Positions 18,434 through 26,911 of a stretch of 64,000 nucleotides of DNA are shown here, in pieces. The notes under the pieces are model-generated. The model saw nothing but the letters and a program-made list of their open reading frames with translations, did no database searches and was not told where the DNA came from. The DNA lies in contig NZ_JBOFOR010000239.1 in assembly GCF_051659545.1 (NCBI RefSeq), forward strand, positions 1 to 64,000. Direction: 5' to 3'. Within the stretch, counting starts at the first letter, position 1; each line of letters begins with the position of its first letter. The translations under genes were made by a program, and so were the position numbers. The DNA comes from JBOFOR01 sp051659545 (GTDB lineage Bacteria > Bacillota > Clostridia > Peptostreptococcales > Peptostreptococcaceae).

Positions 18434-18510
18434 AGTTTATATGAATAATTTAGCATATAAAATAATATGATTTTATATACTTTACTATTTTATATCAAGG
18501 GGAGATTAAA

Positions 18511-18717
18511 TTGAGAAGGAGATATGATCAAATTACAGAAGTATCAAAGGCTTTAGCTGAAGACGCTTTTAAATCATACACAGGGAAGAAAGATTACAGA
18601 AGAGCAATAGAAATTTATACTATGCTAGCAACATTTACATGTATTCCGCAAGATATATCAAATTTCTCAAAAAATATGTTAGCAAAACTCAACAAAAAAA
18701 TAGACGAAAACACTTAA
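18511..18717 (+). CDS. Small helical protein of unknown function
   Basis: 68 residues from a TTG start (18511) with AAGGGGAG 7 bases upstream and a terminator just behind, both supporting a real gene. The sequence is predicted all-helical, with RRAIEIYTMLATF and a second helix, resembling a single TPR-like hairpin, and a basic N-terminus (RRRYDQ). There is no signal peptide or Cys pair. Not recognised as a named family. Confidence 0.6.
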   Translation: MRRRYDQITEVSKALAEDAFKSYTGKKDYRRAIEIYTMLATFTCIPQDISNFSKNMLAKLNKKIDENT

Positions 18718-18724
18718 ATTAAGG

Positions 18725-18752
18725 ACTCACATATTGAAATATGTGAGTTTTT
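18725..18752 (+). terminator. Terminator after the small helical protein gene
   Basis: ACTCACATAT (18725-18734) pairs perfectly with ATATGTGAGT (18739-18748), followed by TTTTT. Confidence 0.88.
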
Positions 18753-18911
18753 GAAGTTTTATAGAGATTTAAGTAATATAGAAGATATTGTGTGAAAAAA
18801 ATTTTTATGTTAAAATATTTAAAAAGTAAAAAAATTATTACAATTTAAATTTAATGTTTTTTAAAATTAAATTATATAGGATAGGGTGTAATTATTAAGT
18901 TAAATTATACC

Positions 18912-18927
18912 GGAGAGGGGGTAAATA
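18912..18927 (+). promoter_or_regulatory. Strong ribosome site facing an ATA codon upstream of the aminomutase ATG
   Basis: GGAGAGGGGG (18912-18921) is followed by an in-frame TAA (18922-18924) and ATA (18925-18927), which opens the aminomutase frame 11 codons before its ATG. The ATG at 18958 has no ribosome site within 20 bases. Either the ATA initiates or the ATG is used from an unusually distant site. Confidence 0.4.
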
Positions 18928-18957
18928 TCAAGAAAATTTAATCTTGATAGAAAACTT

Positions 18958-20220
18958 ATGAAGGAATCAACTAAAATTTCTATAGAAAGAGCCCAAGAAT
19001 TAAAATCGAGAATACAAGACTATACAGATATAAAAAATACAATACCTAAAGGTATTGAAAAAGAAGAAGAAATAAAATTAAGAAAACAAAAAATACTAGG
19101 GATATTAGGTGGCACAGAAGACGATTGGAATAACTATAAATGGCAGTTATCAAATAGAGTGACAGATATAGATGTTTTATCTAAAATATTAAAGTTAACT
19201 AATAAAGAAATAGAACAAATAAGAAAAGTACAAAATCAATTCAGATGGGCAATATCACCATATTATCTAAGTTTAATAGATCCAGAAGATATATATGATC
19301 CAATAAAATTAATGTCTATACCATCTTACATAGAGTTAGAAGATACAGAGGAAAACTTAGATCCTATGGGAGAAGAATTCACAAATCCAGCAGGAAGCAT
19401 TACTAGAAGATATCCAGATAGATTAATAATAAATGTAACAAATGAATGTGCAATGTATTGTAGACATTGTCAAAGAAGAAGAAATATAGGTCTAGAGGAT
19501 TGTCATACATCAAAAAGCATGATACAAGAGTCTATAGATTATATTAGAGCTAATGAAGAAATAAGAGATGTACTGATAACAGGAGGAGACCCACTTACAT
19601 TAAAAGATGATATGTTAGAGTGGATAATAAGTGAAATAAGAAAAATACCTCATGTAGACTATATAAGATTAGGAACTAGAACTTTAGTTACTATGCCTCA
19701 AAGAATAACTGATGAGTTTTGCAATATGATAAAAAAATATCATCCAATATATATAAATACTCACTTTAATCATCCAATGGAAATAACTAAAGAAACTAAA
19801 GAAGCTTGTGAAAAACTAGCTAATAATGGAGTTCCATTAGGGAATCAAGCAGTACTTTTAAATGGAGTAAATAATGACAAATATGTAATGAGATGTTTAA
19901 ATCATGAATTATTAAAAATAAGAGTTAGACCATATTATATATTCCATAGTAAACATGTAAAAGGAACTAAGCATTTCAATACATCTGTAGATGATGGATT
20001 AGAAATAATGGAATACTTAAGAGGTTATACATCAGGAATGGCAATACCAACTTATATAATAAATGCTCCAAAAGGAAAAGGTAAGACACCTCTTTTACCA
20101 CAATATTTAATATCTCAAGGAAAAGATTATATAATGATAAGAACTTGGGAAGGTGAAGTTGTAAAAGTTGAAGATACACCTGCAATAAATATAAAAGAGA
20201 TGATAAAAAATACTATCTAA
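18958..20220 (+). CDS. eam: Glutamate 2,3-aminomutase (radical SAM, PLP)
   Basis: 420 residues from the ATG, homologous to lysine 2,3-aminomutase. The radical SAM cluster is C164-AMY-C168-RH-C171; the PLP lysine is K376 in KGKGKTPLLP. In lysine 2,3-aminomutase two Asp residues (D293, D330) bind the substrate side-chain amine. Here they are K332 (FHSKHVKG) and N369 (IINAPKG), the pair described for the Clostridioides difficile glutamate enzyme. It should therefore convert L-glutamate to beta-glutamate, an osmolyte. The match to published numbering supports the ATG, but its missing ribosome site leaves the start open. It is monocistronic, ending at a 66-base palindrome. Confidence 0.92.
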   Translation: MKESTKISIERAQELKSRIQDYTDIKNTIPKGIEKEEEIKLRKQKILGILGGTEDDWNNYKWQLSNRVTDIDVLSKILKLTNKEIEQIRKVQNQFRWAISPYYLSLIDPEDIYDPIKLMSIPSYIELEDTEENLDPMGEEFTNPAGSITRRYPDRLIINVTNECAMYCRHCQRRRNIGLEDCHTSKSMIQESIDYIRANEEIRDVLITGGDPLTLKDDMLEWIISEIRKIPHVDYIRLGTRTLVTMPQRITDEFCNMIKKYHPIYINTHFNHPMEITKETKEACEKLANNGVPLGNQAVLLNGVNNDKYVMRCLNHELLKIRVRPYYIFHSKHVKGTKHFNTSVDDGLEIMEYLRGYTSGMAIPTYIINAPKGKGKTPLLPQYLISQGKDYIMIRTWEGEVVKVEDTPAINIKEMIKNTI

Positions 20221-20243
20221 ATAGAATTAAATCGTAGAATTTT

Positions 20244-20309
20244 AATAATATAGAGTATAAAATAAAAAGAGTGGATATCCACTCTTTTTATTTTATACTC
20301 TATATTATT
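20244..20309. terminator. 66-base perfect palindrome, bidirectional terminator
   Basis: Two 33-base arms (20244-20276 and 20277-20309) are exact reverse complements with no loop bases, centred on GTGGATATCCAC and flanked by A- and T-rich tracts, so it terminates in either direction. It separates convergent eam and the AI-2E family gene and includes the latter's stop codon (20305-20307). Confidence 0.9.
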
Positions 20310-21393
20310 TTATATCATTATATTTGTATTCTATAAACTTAGCTGAATATATTTTTATAACACCCATTATAGGTACAGATAATATCATACCAGGTATTCC
20401 AAAAAAACCTCCACCAATAGTTACAGCTAGTATTGTTAAAAAAGGACTAAGACCTAATTGGCCTCCTACAATTTTAGGCTCTATAACTGCCATTTCTATT
20501 TGCTGAACCAACATTAAGTAGAGTAATGAGAAGACAGCTATTGTAGGATTATAAAATAAATTTACTATAAATACAGGAGCCATTCCAATAACAGGACCAA
20601 AGTAAGGTATTAGATTCATAAATCCTATCAACATACCGAATAATAGAGCATATTGAGAACCTATAAAATAAAGGCCTGTAGCTGATAGTACTCCTACAAT
20701 AAAAGAGTCTAAAATTTTTCCAGAAAAATATTTTCCAATATTAGTATTTAAAACCCCGCCAACTTCTATAGTGAAGTCTCCATATTTTTTACCTAGTATT
20801 ATATAGATTAATTTTTTGCAAAAATGTAAAAAGCTTTCTTTTTCGAGCAGTATATAGAAGCAAATTATAAAAGCTAGTACAAATTGCACAATAAATTTCC
20901 CAACTGAAAATGTTGTAGAAAATATTTGACCCAAATAACCAGCAAATAGAGTACTAAGTTTTGGAATTGAACCCATAACTTTATCTCCAATGTCTTTTAA
21001 GGTTTGAGGATCAATATTTTGTAAGCTTTGTACCGTTTCAATTAAAAATGATTGTGTTTTTTCTGCATAAATAGGAACTTGATTTACTATATCAATAAGA
21101 CTGTTTACTATGACTGGAGCAGTAAAAAGAACAAATGATACTATTAAAACTAATAAAATACTGTAAGTAAAAAGTAATGCAAATATACGCTTGAATTTCA
21201 AATTATATTCTAAAAAATGTACAATTGGATTAAAAATGTAAGCTAATATAAAAGCTATAACAAATGGAGTTAGCAATGATAAAAGCAAGCTAAAAACATC
21301 AAAGAAGTATTTGTAGTTATCAATGAATTTTATTAAAACGTAAGATATAACTACTGTAAATATAATATTTATAAAAAATTTCTTATCCTTCAA
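20305..21393 (-). CDS. AI-2E family transporter (UPF0118/TqsA-like membrane protein)
   Basis: 362 residues with the family layout: paired N-terminal helices, a central soluble segment (about 85-150), and a C-terminal bundle with GMLIGFMNLIPYFGPVIGM and QQIEMAVIEPKIVGGQLGLSP, the most conserved stretch of PF01594. Members have been implicated in autoinducer-2 export or Na+/H+ antiport; no substrate can be assigned here. The start is on the minus strand with AAAGGATGTG upstream. The stop codon lies inside the long palindrome shared with eam. Confidence 0.88.
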   Translation of the reverse strand: MKDKKFFINIIFTVVISYVLIKFIDNYKYFFDVFSLLLSLLTPFVIAFILAYIFNPIVHFLEYNLKFKRIFALLFTYSILLVLIVSFVLFTAPVIVNSLIDIVNQVPIYAEKTQSFLIETVQSLQNIDPQTLKDIGDKVMGSIPKLSTLFAGYLGQIFSTTFSVGKFIVQFVLAFIICFYILLEKESFLHFCKKLIYIILGKKYGDFTIEVGGVLNTNIGKYFSGKILDSFIVGVLSATGLYFIGSQYALLFGMLIGFMNLIPYFGPVIGMAPVFIVNLFYNPTIAVFSLLYLMLVQQIEMAVIEPKIVGGQLGLSPFLTILAVTIGGGFFGIPGMILSVPIMGVIKIYSAKFIEYKYNDIK

Positions 21394-21532
21394 AAAAACA
21401 CATCCTTTTTTATTAATTCGTATAATTTATAGAATTATGCTTAAATTATAATTTTTGTTATAAATAAAGTTTTTGTCGCAAATTTTGACTATTGTATTAT
21501 TATACTATTAAATTTAATGAATATCACTATTT

Positions 21533-21564
21533 AATATAAAAAAAGCAAAACCAGCATATATATT
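21533..21564 (+). promoter_or_regulatory. Possible sigma-E-type (mother-cell) promoter for cspBA
   Basis: AATATAA (21533-21539) and CATATATATT (21555-21564) with about 15 bases between resemble the sporulation sigma-E pattern (-35 AATAT-like, -10 CATA-like). It lies 17 bases before the ribosome site. The consensus is loose and the region AT-rich, so this is tentative. Confidence 0.25.
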
Positions 21565-21580
21565 AAATGTAAAGTTTTTT

Positions 21581-21597
21581 AGGAGGTGATTATTATA
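21581..21597 (+). promoter_or_regulatory. Consensus Shine-Dalgarno of cspBA with no ATG/TTG start behind it
   Basis: AGGAGGTGAT (21581-21590) is a perfect anti-16S match. The frame is closed by TAG at 21580-21582. The GTG at 21586 lies inside the ribosome site itself; ATT (21589, 21592) and ATA (21595) are the only codons at usable spacing. ATA at 21595 is 8 bases behind GGAGG. Confidence 0.6.
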
Positions 21598-24500
21598 GAT
21601 TATGAGGTAATAGTAAAATATAATGGAGATATTTTAAAATTAGAAAAAGAATTAGGTGTGTATGTAGAAATTTTAGCGCCAACATATGCAATAATAATTT
21701 CTGAAAATCAAGAAAACTTAGAAAAATTAGTGCTTTATCCAGAAATAGAATATGTGGAAAAACCTTTTATACTACAATCTCAAGATAGTCAAAGTTTTTC
21801 GAGTACAGGAATAACAAATTTTAAAAATAAGACTGGTTTAACTGGAAAAGGAACTATTATTGGAATAATTGATTCGGGAATTGACTACAATTTACCAATA
21901 TTTAAAGATAAGAGTGGAAAGTCAAAAATACTTTATTATTGGGACCAATCTGTAAATGGTAATCCTCCAGAAGGATTTAAAGGAGGGAGCTTATATACTA
22001 ACAATGATATAAATAAAGCGATAGAAGGGAGTAAATTCATTCCAGTATCTCCTACAAGCGCACATGGAACACATGTAGCAGGTATAGCAAGTGGAATTGC
22101 TATAGATGCTAATTTAATAGTAGTAAGGGTTGGTAGTAGGCAGACTGATATATTTTCTAAAAGTACAGAATTTATGAGAGCTATAAAATTTATACTAGAT
22201 AAGTCATTAGAATTAAAGATGCCAGTTGCTATAAATTTAAGCTATGGAAGTAATGAAGGATCTCATAGAGGAGAATCTTTATTCGAACAATATATTGATG
22301 ATATGTGTTTGTTTTGGAAAAATAATATAGTAGTTGCATCGGGAAACAATGCTGACAAAGGTGGACATAAAGCAATTACATTAGAAAACAAAAATCTTAA
22401 AGAAGTGGAACTTGTAATAGGAGAAAGTGAAAGAATACTAAATATAAATATATGGCCTAATTTTGCAGATGATTTTAAGGTATATTTAGTAAGCCCATCA
22501 AATGAAAAAACCAAACCTATATCAGCTGAGTCACCTCAAGTTAAAAATAAAATAAGCTCAACTGAGATAACTGGATATTTTTACCCAATAGCACCCTATT
22601 CATTAACTAGAAGAGTTACAATACAGCTAAAAGCAACTAGACAAATAAGTGCAGGTATATGGAAGCTAGTATTTGAGCCTGTATCAATTGTAGATGGAAG
22701 TATAAATATATATTTACCAACGTCTGAAGGTTTGAGCAGAGACACTAGGTTTTTACAACCGACAACAGAATTAACGGTAACCGTTCCAGGGACTGCAAGA
22801 AGGGTAATAACAGTTGGTAGCTATAATTCAAGGACTGATATTATATCCATATTTTCAGGAAAAGGAGATATAAACCAAGGTGTAATTAAACCTGATTTAC
22901 TAGCACCTGGAGAAGACATAGTATCTATTTTGCCGGGAGGAAATGTAGGAGCACTTACTGGAACTAGTATGGCTGCACCACATGTTACAGGAGTGTGTAG
23001 TTTGTTTATGGAGTGGGGAATAGTAAGAGGAAATGACTTATTTTTGTATTCACAAAAACTAAGGTCACTGCTATTAAGAAATGCTAAAAGAAAAGCAAAT
23101 ATAAAATATCCAAATAATTCATCAGGTTATGGAAACTTAAATTTATCAAATATAGATTTACAAGATGAATCAAATAATAATCAAGAACTGGAATTTTCCT
23201 ATAGAAAGAAAAAACATTTATTAAGAAATATATATAGAGATTCTGAGATTATAAAAGGTATAAATATAGTTCATGATTCTAATTTTGAAAAAGAATTAAA
23301 TGAAAAAAAGATAAATTATAATAATATTAAAATTAGTGATGATTTAGATGTACTATTATTAGATGAAAATAATTACAAAGATATTGTGAAAATATTAAGC
23401 TTAAATTCTATAATACGAATAGAAAATACATTAAGAATGGCATCTCTAGGAGAAGTTAGCCAAGGAACTAGTAATGGGGTAGTAGCAAATGAAGAAATAG
23501 GAGTAAATTATTTTAAAAATAACCCTAATATATCTATTACAGGTAGGGGAGTTATTATAGCTGTAATTGATAGTGGAATAGATTACTTACACGAGGATTT
23601 TATATATGCAGATGGAACATCAAAAATATTATATTTATGGGACCAAACCAAAGAAGGTAAACCACCAAAAGGTTATTATATTGGAACGGAATATACTACA
23701 GAAAATATTAATGAAGCAATAGCAAAAAAAGATGCGTCTTTATCCGTTGATGAAGTTGGAAGCGGGACTATGTTAAGTGGTATATGTGCAGGTCTAGGCA
23801 ACTTAAATAAAGAATATGCAGGGGTAGCAGAAGATGCAGAGTTAATAGTAGTAAAGCTGGCTAAAATTAATGGATATTATACTAATGCTATGGTAGCAGC
23901 TGCAACACAGTATGTTTATTCAAAATCTATAGAGTTGAACAAACCCATAGTTATAAATACTTCATTAGGAAGTAATAGCTTGGCGGGTTTAACAAATAGA
24001 GCAGTTACTGAAAGTACATACTTTGTGAGAGGGCTTTGTATAGTATGTGCAGCTGGAAATGAAGGAAATACTCAAACTCATACCTCTGGTAAAATACCAT
24101 TAATTGGAGAATCAGAAGAGGTAGAGATAGAACTAGGTGAAGATGAAAGTGAGATAGAAATTCAAGTTTGGATTGACAGACCGTATAAAGTTGATATAAA
24201 GGTAATATCTCCTACAGGAGAAGAAAGTAAAGAAGCACCAGTATCAAATTATAGTCAAGTAACGGGAGAATTTGATTTAGAAGGAACTAAATACTCTATA
24301 AACTATGTATTTCCAACCACATTTTCAGGACAACAATTTGTAAGCGTAATATTGACAAATGCCAAAAAAGGAATTTGGAAAATAAAAATGAATGGAGAAT
24401 ATACTACAACGGGACAATTTCACATGTACTTGCCGAATAGAGTTTTTATTAAGAAAACTACAAAGTTTAGAGAAGTGGATCCATTCTATACTATAAATTT

Positions 24501-24891
24501 CCCTGCAGTTTATGAAGATGTTATAACTGTAGGAGCCTACAATATTGTTAACAATAGTGTATGGCCAACTTCATCCAGAGGCCCAAGTATTGAAGGTATG
24601 TTAAAGCCAGATTTAGTTGCACCGGGAGTTAATATAATAGCTCCTTACCCTGGAAATAAATATGGAACAATTACGGGTACATCAGTAGCTGGAGCTTATG
24701 TATCAGGAGCAGCAGCCATGTATTTGCAATTTACTTATGTTGACGGAAGATATAAAGATAAAGCATATATACAAATGTTAAAAACGTACTTAATTGCTGG
24801 AGCTAAAAAAAGTGATGATACAAATTACCCAAATGCAATTTCAGGGTATGGACTTTTGAATGTAAGGGGGATATTTGATCAATTAAAATAA
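21586..24891 (+). CDS. cspBA: CspBA, fused germination subtilisin-like protease and pseudoprotease
   Basis: About 1,100 residues, numbered here from the GTG at 21586, which sits inside the ribosome site; initiation at ATT 21592 or ATA 21595 is more likely. A prodomain (about 1-70) precedes the CspB domain with an intact triad: D96 (IIDSGID), H160 (SAHGTHVAG) and S461 (LTGTSMAAPHV). After a basic linker (about 535-560, YRKKKHLLR) the CspA half has its own prodomain-like part. It keeps D662 and the Ser of ITGTSVAG, but Ser726 (VGSGTML) replaces the catalytic His, so it is a pseudoprotease. By analogy with C. difficile, CspB cleaves pro-SleC during spore germination and CspA takes part in (co)germinant sensing. 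cspC follows directly. Confidence 0.93.
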   Translation: MIIIDYEVIVKYNGDILKLEKELGVYVEILAPTYAIIISENQENLEKLVLYPEIEYVEKPFILQSQDSQSFSSTGITNFKNKTGLTGKGTIIGIIDSGIDYNLPIFKDKSGKSKILYYWDQSVNGNPPEGFKGGSLYTNNDINKAIEGSKFIPVSPTSAHGTHVAGIASGIAIDANLIVVRVGSRQTDIFSKSTEFMRAIKFILDKSLELKMPVAINLSYGSNEGSHRGESLFEQYIDDMCLFWKNNIVVASGNNADKGGHKAITLENKNLKEVELVIGESERILNINIWPNFADDFKVYLVSPSNEKTKPISAESPQVKNKISSTEITGYFYPIAPYSLTRRVTIQLKATRQISAGIWKLVFEPVSIVDGSINIYLPTSEGLSRDTRFLQPTTELTVTVPGTARRVITVGSYNSRTDIISIFSGKGDINQGVIKPDLLAPGEDIVSILPGGNVGALTGTSMAAPHVTGVCSLFMEWGIVRGNDLFLYSQKLRSLLLRNAKRKANIKYPNNSSGYGNLNLSNIDLQDESNNNQELEFSYRKKKHLLRNIYRDSEIIKGINIVHDSNFEKELNEKKINYNNIKISDDLDVLLLDENNYKDIVKILSLNSIIRIENTLRMASLGEVSQGTSNGVVANEEIGVNYFKNNPNISITGRGVIIAVIDSGIDYLHEDFIYADGTSKILYLWDQTKEGKPPKGYYIGTEYTTENINEAIAKKDASLSVDEVGSGTMLSGICAGLGNLNKEYAGVAEDAELIVVKLAKINGYYTNAMVAAATQYVYSKSIELNKPIVINTSLGSNSLAGLTNRAVTESTYFVRGLCIVCAAGNEGNTQTHTSGKIPLIGESEEVEIELGEDESEIEIQVWIDRPYKVDIKVISPTGEESKEAPVSNYSQVTGEFDLEGTKYSINYVFPTTFSGQQFVSVILTNAKKGIWKIKMNGEYTTTGQFHMYLPNRVFIKKTTKFREVDPFYTINFPAVYEDVITVGAYNIVNNSVWPTSSRGPSIEGMLKPDLVAPGVNIIAPYPGNKYGTITGTSVAGAYVSGAAAMYLQFTYVDGRYKDKAYIQMLKTYLIAGAKKSDDTNYPNAISGYGLLNVRGIFDQLK

Positions 24892-24906
24892 GGAGGTGGT
24901 AATATA
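24891..24906 (+). promoter_or_regulatory. Ribosome site of cspC facing ATA rather than ATG
   Basis: AGGAGGTGG (24891-24899) overlaps the cspBA stop codon. ATA at 24904 is 7 bases behind GGAGG and in frame with cspC; the ATG at 24919 is 22 bases behind it and has no other ribosome site. Confidence 0.55.
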
Positions 24907-24918
24907 AAATCCTATTAT

Positions 24919-26574
24919 ATGATTTATCAAGGAGATATAGAGAATGCATTGAAAAAAAATAACATAGATAATTTTATGGTACTAAATGACCAACTTGTTG
25001 TAATATATGTTGAAGATGATTTTGATGAAGCTATACTAAGTAAAATAGATGAAATTGCTTGGTGGAATGAATCAACTCCTCTCAGTTCTTTAATTGAGAT
25101 AACTAATAATTTAGAAAATGGAGAAAGTGCAATTATTGCTTCCGGTACAGATTATATATACAAAAATCCGTATACTAATATAAGTGGTAAGGGTGTAATT
25201 GTTGCAATAATGGATTCTGGAATTGACTATTTACATCCGGATTTTATAGATGAAAATAATAAAAGTAGAATAAAAAGTTTATGGGATCAGGAAAATAATA
25301 AATTTACTCCTCCAGATGGGTTTATTTTTGGAAGTGAATTTAAAAATGAAGATTTAAATAAAGCGATAAAAGAAAATGACTCAACTCTAAGTGTAGATAA
25401 AGTTGGAACAGGTACCTTAGCTGCTGGTATAGTAGGAGGTAATGGAAGAGTAAATCCATTATATAGAGGTGTAGCAACAGAGTGTGAACTAGTAGTAGTA
25501 AAATTAAGAGCATATGAAGGGACATATAAAAAAGGAAAAATAAACTATACCATGTCTGATTTTTTAGCAGCAATAAAATATGTAACGGATATATCCCAGA
25601 AAGAAAAAAAACCAATAATAATAAATTTGACAGTTGGAGCAATGTCAAGTGCTATATCAAGTGCAAATATTTTTGAAGTATTCAATGTCTTAAGATCAGC
25701 TGGAGTAATTATGGTAAGTGGAGTAGGAAATGAAGGAAATACTGATGTTCATTATCATGGCAAGTTCACCAACTTAAATGAATTTCAAGATATAATAATT
25801 CAAGTTGGTGAACAAGAAAATATTGATATAGTACTTAATGCAATTGGCCCGGATAAAATAAATGCAATGCTTATATCACCAGCTGGAGAGGTAAGTTATA
25901 CAATTAAGTATTCACCAGAATATTTTGTACATAAGGGCAAATTTAATTTAGAAAATACTTTTTACTCTATGAGGTATATATACCCTTGGATAGCATCTGG
26001 GTCAGAAAAGATAGAAATTAAATTGAAAGACATAAAACCTGGTATATGGACATTGAGATTAATGCCAGAGTATATAGTAAGTGGAGAGTATGATGTATAT
26101 CTGCCTAATAAAAATTTAATTTCAAAAGAAACTAGATTTTTAGATCCAGATTCTGTATCGACTACTACCATGCTTGGAGGAGGGAATAATATAATTACTG
26201 TAGGAGTATATAATGATAAGACCAATAGTATGTGGTTAGGGTCATCAAAAGGATCGATAATAGGTGGAGGGATAAAACCAGATATAGTAGCACCAGGAGT
26301 AGATATTATAAGTACTTATATAGGTGGGATTTATAATACAGGAACGGGTAGTGGTGTAAGTAGTTCTATAGTCAGTGGTATATCAGCACTATTAGTTGAA
26401 TATTTATTATTAGAAAGTAGTTTACCTAAAACATCATTATTTACGGAAGTATTAAAAACCTACCTAATGTTAGGAGCAACTAAAAAACCAATTTATACGT
26501 ATCCAAACATTTCTCAAGGATACGGAATATTGAACTTACAAAACACTATAGAAGAAATTGCTAATAATTTATAA
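24919..26574 (+). CDS. cspC: CspC, pseudoprotease germinant-signalling protein
   Basis: 551 residues from the ATG, 556 if the ATA at 24904 (adding KSYY before the Met) is the start. A subtilisin fold with a retained prodomain. The catalytic Asp is present (D99, IMDSGID), but the His position is T164 (VGTGTLAAG) and the Ser position is Gly (TGSGVSSSIVSG). The same Thr and Gly substitutions mark C. difficile CspC, which is inactive as a protease and functions in bile-acid-dependent germination signalling. cspC lies in the same reading frame as cspBA, one UAA apart, reflecting tandem origin from a subtilase ancestor. It should be made in the same sporulation transcript. Confidence 0.93.
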   Translation: MIYQGDIENALKKNNIDNFMVLNDQLVVIYVEDDFDEAILSKIDEIAWWNESTPLSSLIEITNNLENGESAIIASGTDYIYKNPYTNISGKGVIVAIMDSGIDYLHPDFIDENNKSRIKSLWDQENNKFTPPDGFIFGSEFKNEDLNKAIKENDSTLSVDKVGTGTLAAGIVGGNGRVNPLYRGVATECELVVVKLRAYEGTYKKGKINYTMSDFLAAIKYVTDISQKEKKPIIINLTVGAMSSAISSANIFEVFNVLRSAGVIMVSGVGNEGNTDVHYHGKFTNLNEFQDIIIQVGEQENIDIVLNAIGPDKINAMLISPAGEVSYTIKYSPEYFVHKGKFNLENTFYSMRYIYPWIASGSEKIEIKLKDIKPGIWTLRLMPEYIVSGEYDVYLPNKNLISKETRFLDPDSVSTTTMLGGGNNIITVGVYNDKTNSMWLGSSKGSIIGGGIKPDIVAPGVDIISTYIGGIYNTGTGSGVSSSIVSGISALLVEYLLLESSLPKTSLFTEVLKTYLMLGATKKPIYTYPNISQGYGILNLQNTIEEIANNL

Positions 26575-26661
26575 ATTTACTAAAAATTAAATTGAAAATT
26601 ATGAATTTTAATAAATGTAAAAGTTAAAACTAATAAAAATATTTAATTAGAGGTGATAACT

Positions 26662-26856
26662 TTGCAAAGCAATAAAGATAAAGCTTTAACTGGTGAAAAT
26701 AACAAAAGATTAAAAAAATATAGACCAACTAACAACGAACAAAATGCAGCTTGGGCAGATATTGATAAATTACAAGCTGAAAGTAAGGTAAGTATACCTT
26801 CTATGGAAAGCGTTAATGAAGCTAAAGAGTGGGTTGACAATGGAAGTAGATTATAA
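26662..26856 (+). CDS. Small DUF3787-like protein
   Basis: 64 residues from TTG at 26662; AGAGGTGAT (26649-26657) is 4-5 bases upstream, and the GTG at 26653 lies inside that site. The C-terminal half, AAWADIDKLQAESKVSIPS and then VNEAKEWVDNGS, matches the pattern of the clostridial DUF3787 family. The N-terminus is basic and Asn-rich. Function is unknown. The position next to cspC and the short, hydrophilic make-up fit a spore protein, but that is inference. Confidence 0.7.
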   Translation: MQSNKDKALTGENNKRLKKYRPTNNEQNAAWADIDKLQAESKVSIPSMESVNEAKEWVDNGSRL

Positions 26857-26911
26857 TTAAAGAAAAAACAGTATGCTTTTAATTTAGCATACTGTTTTTC
26901 TTTAATTATAA
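26851..26911. terminator. Near-perfect palindromic terminator shared by convergent genes
   Basis: The left arm (26851-26877) and right arm (26886-26911) are complementary over 26 pairs with one extra A. The loop is 8 bases. It overlaps the stop codons of both the DUF3787-like gene and the DUF4397 gene. Confidence 0.85.
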
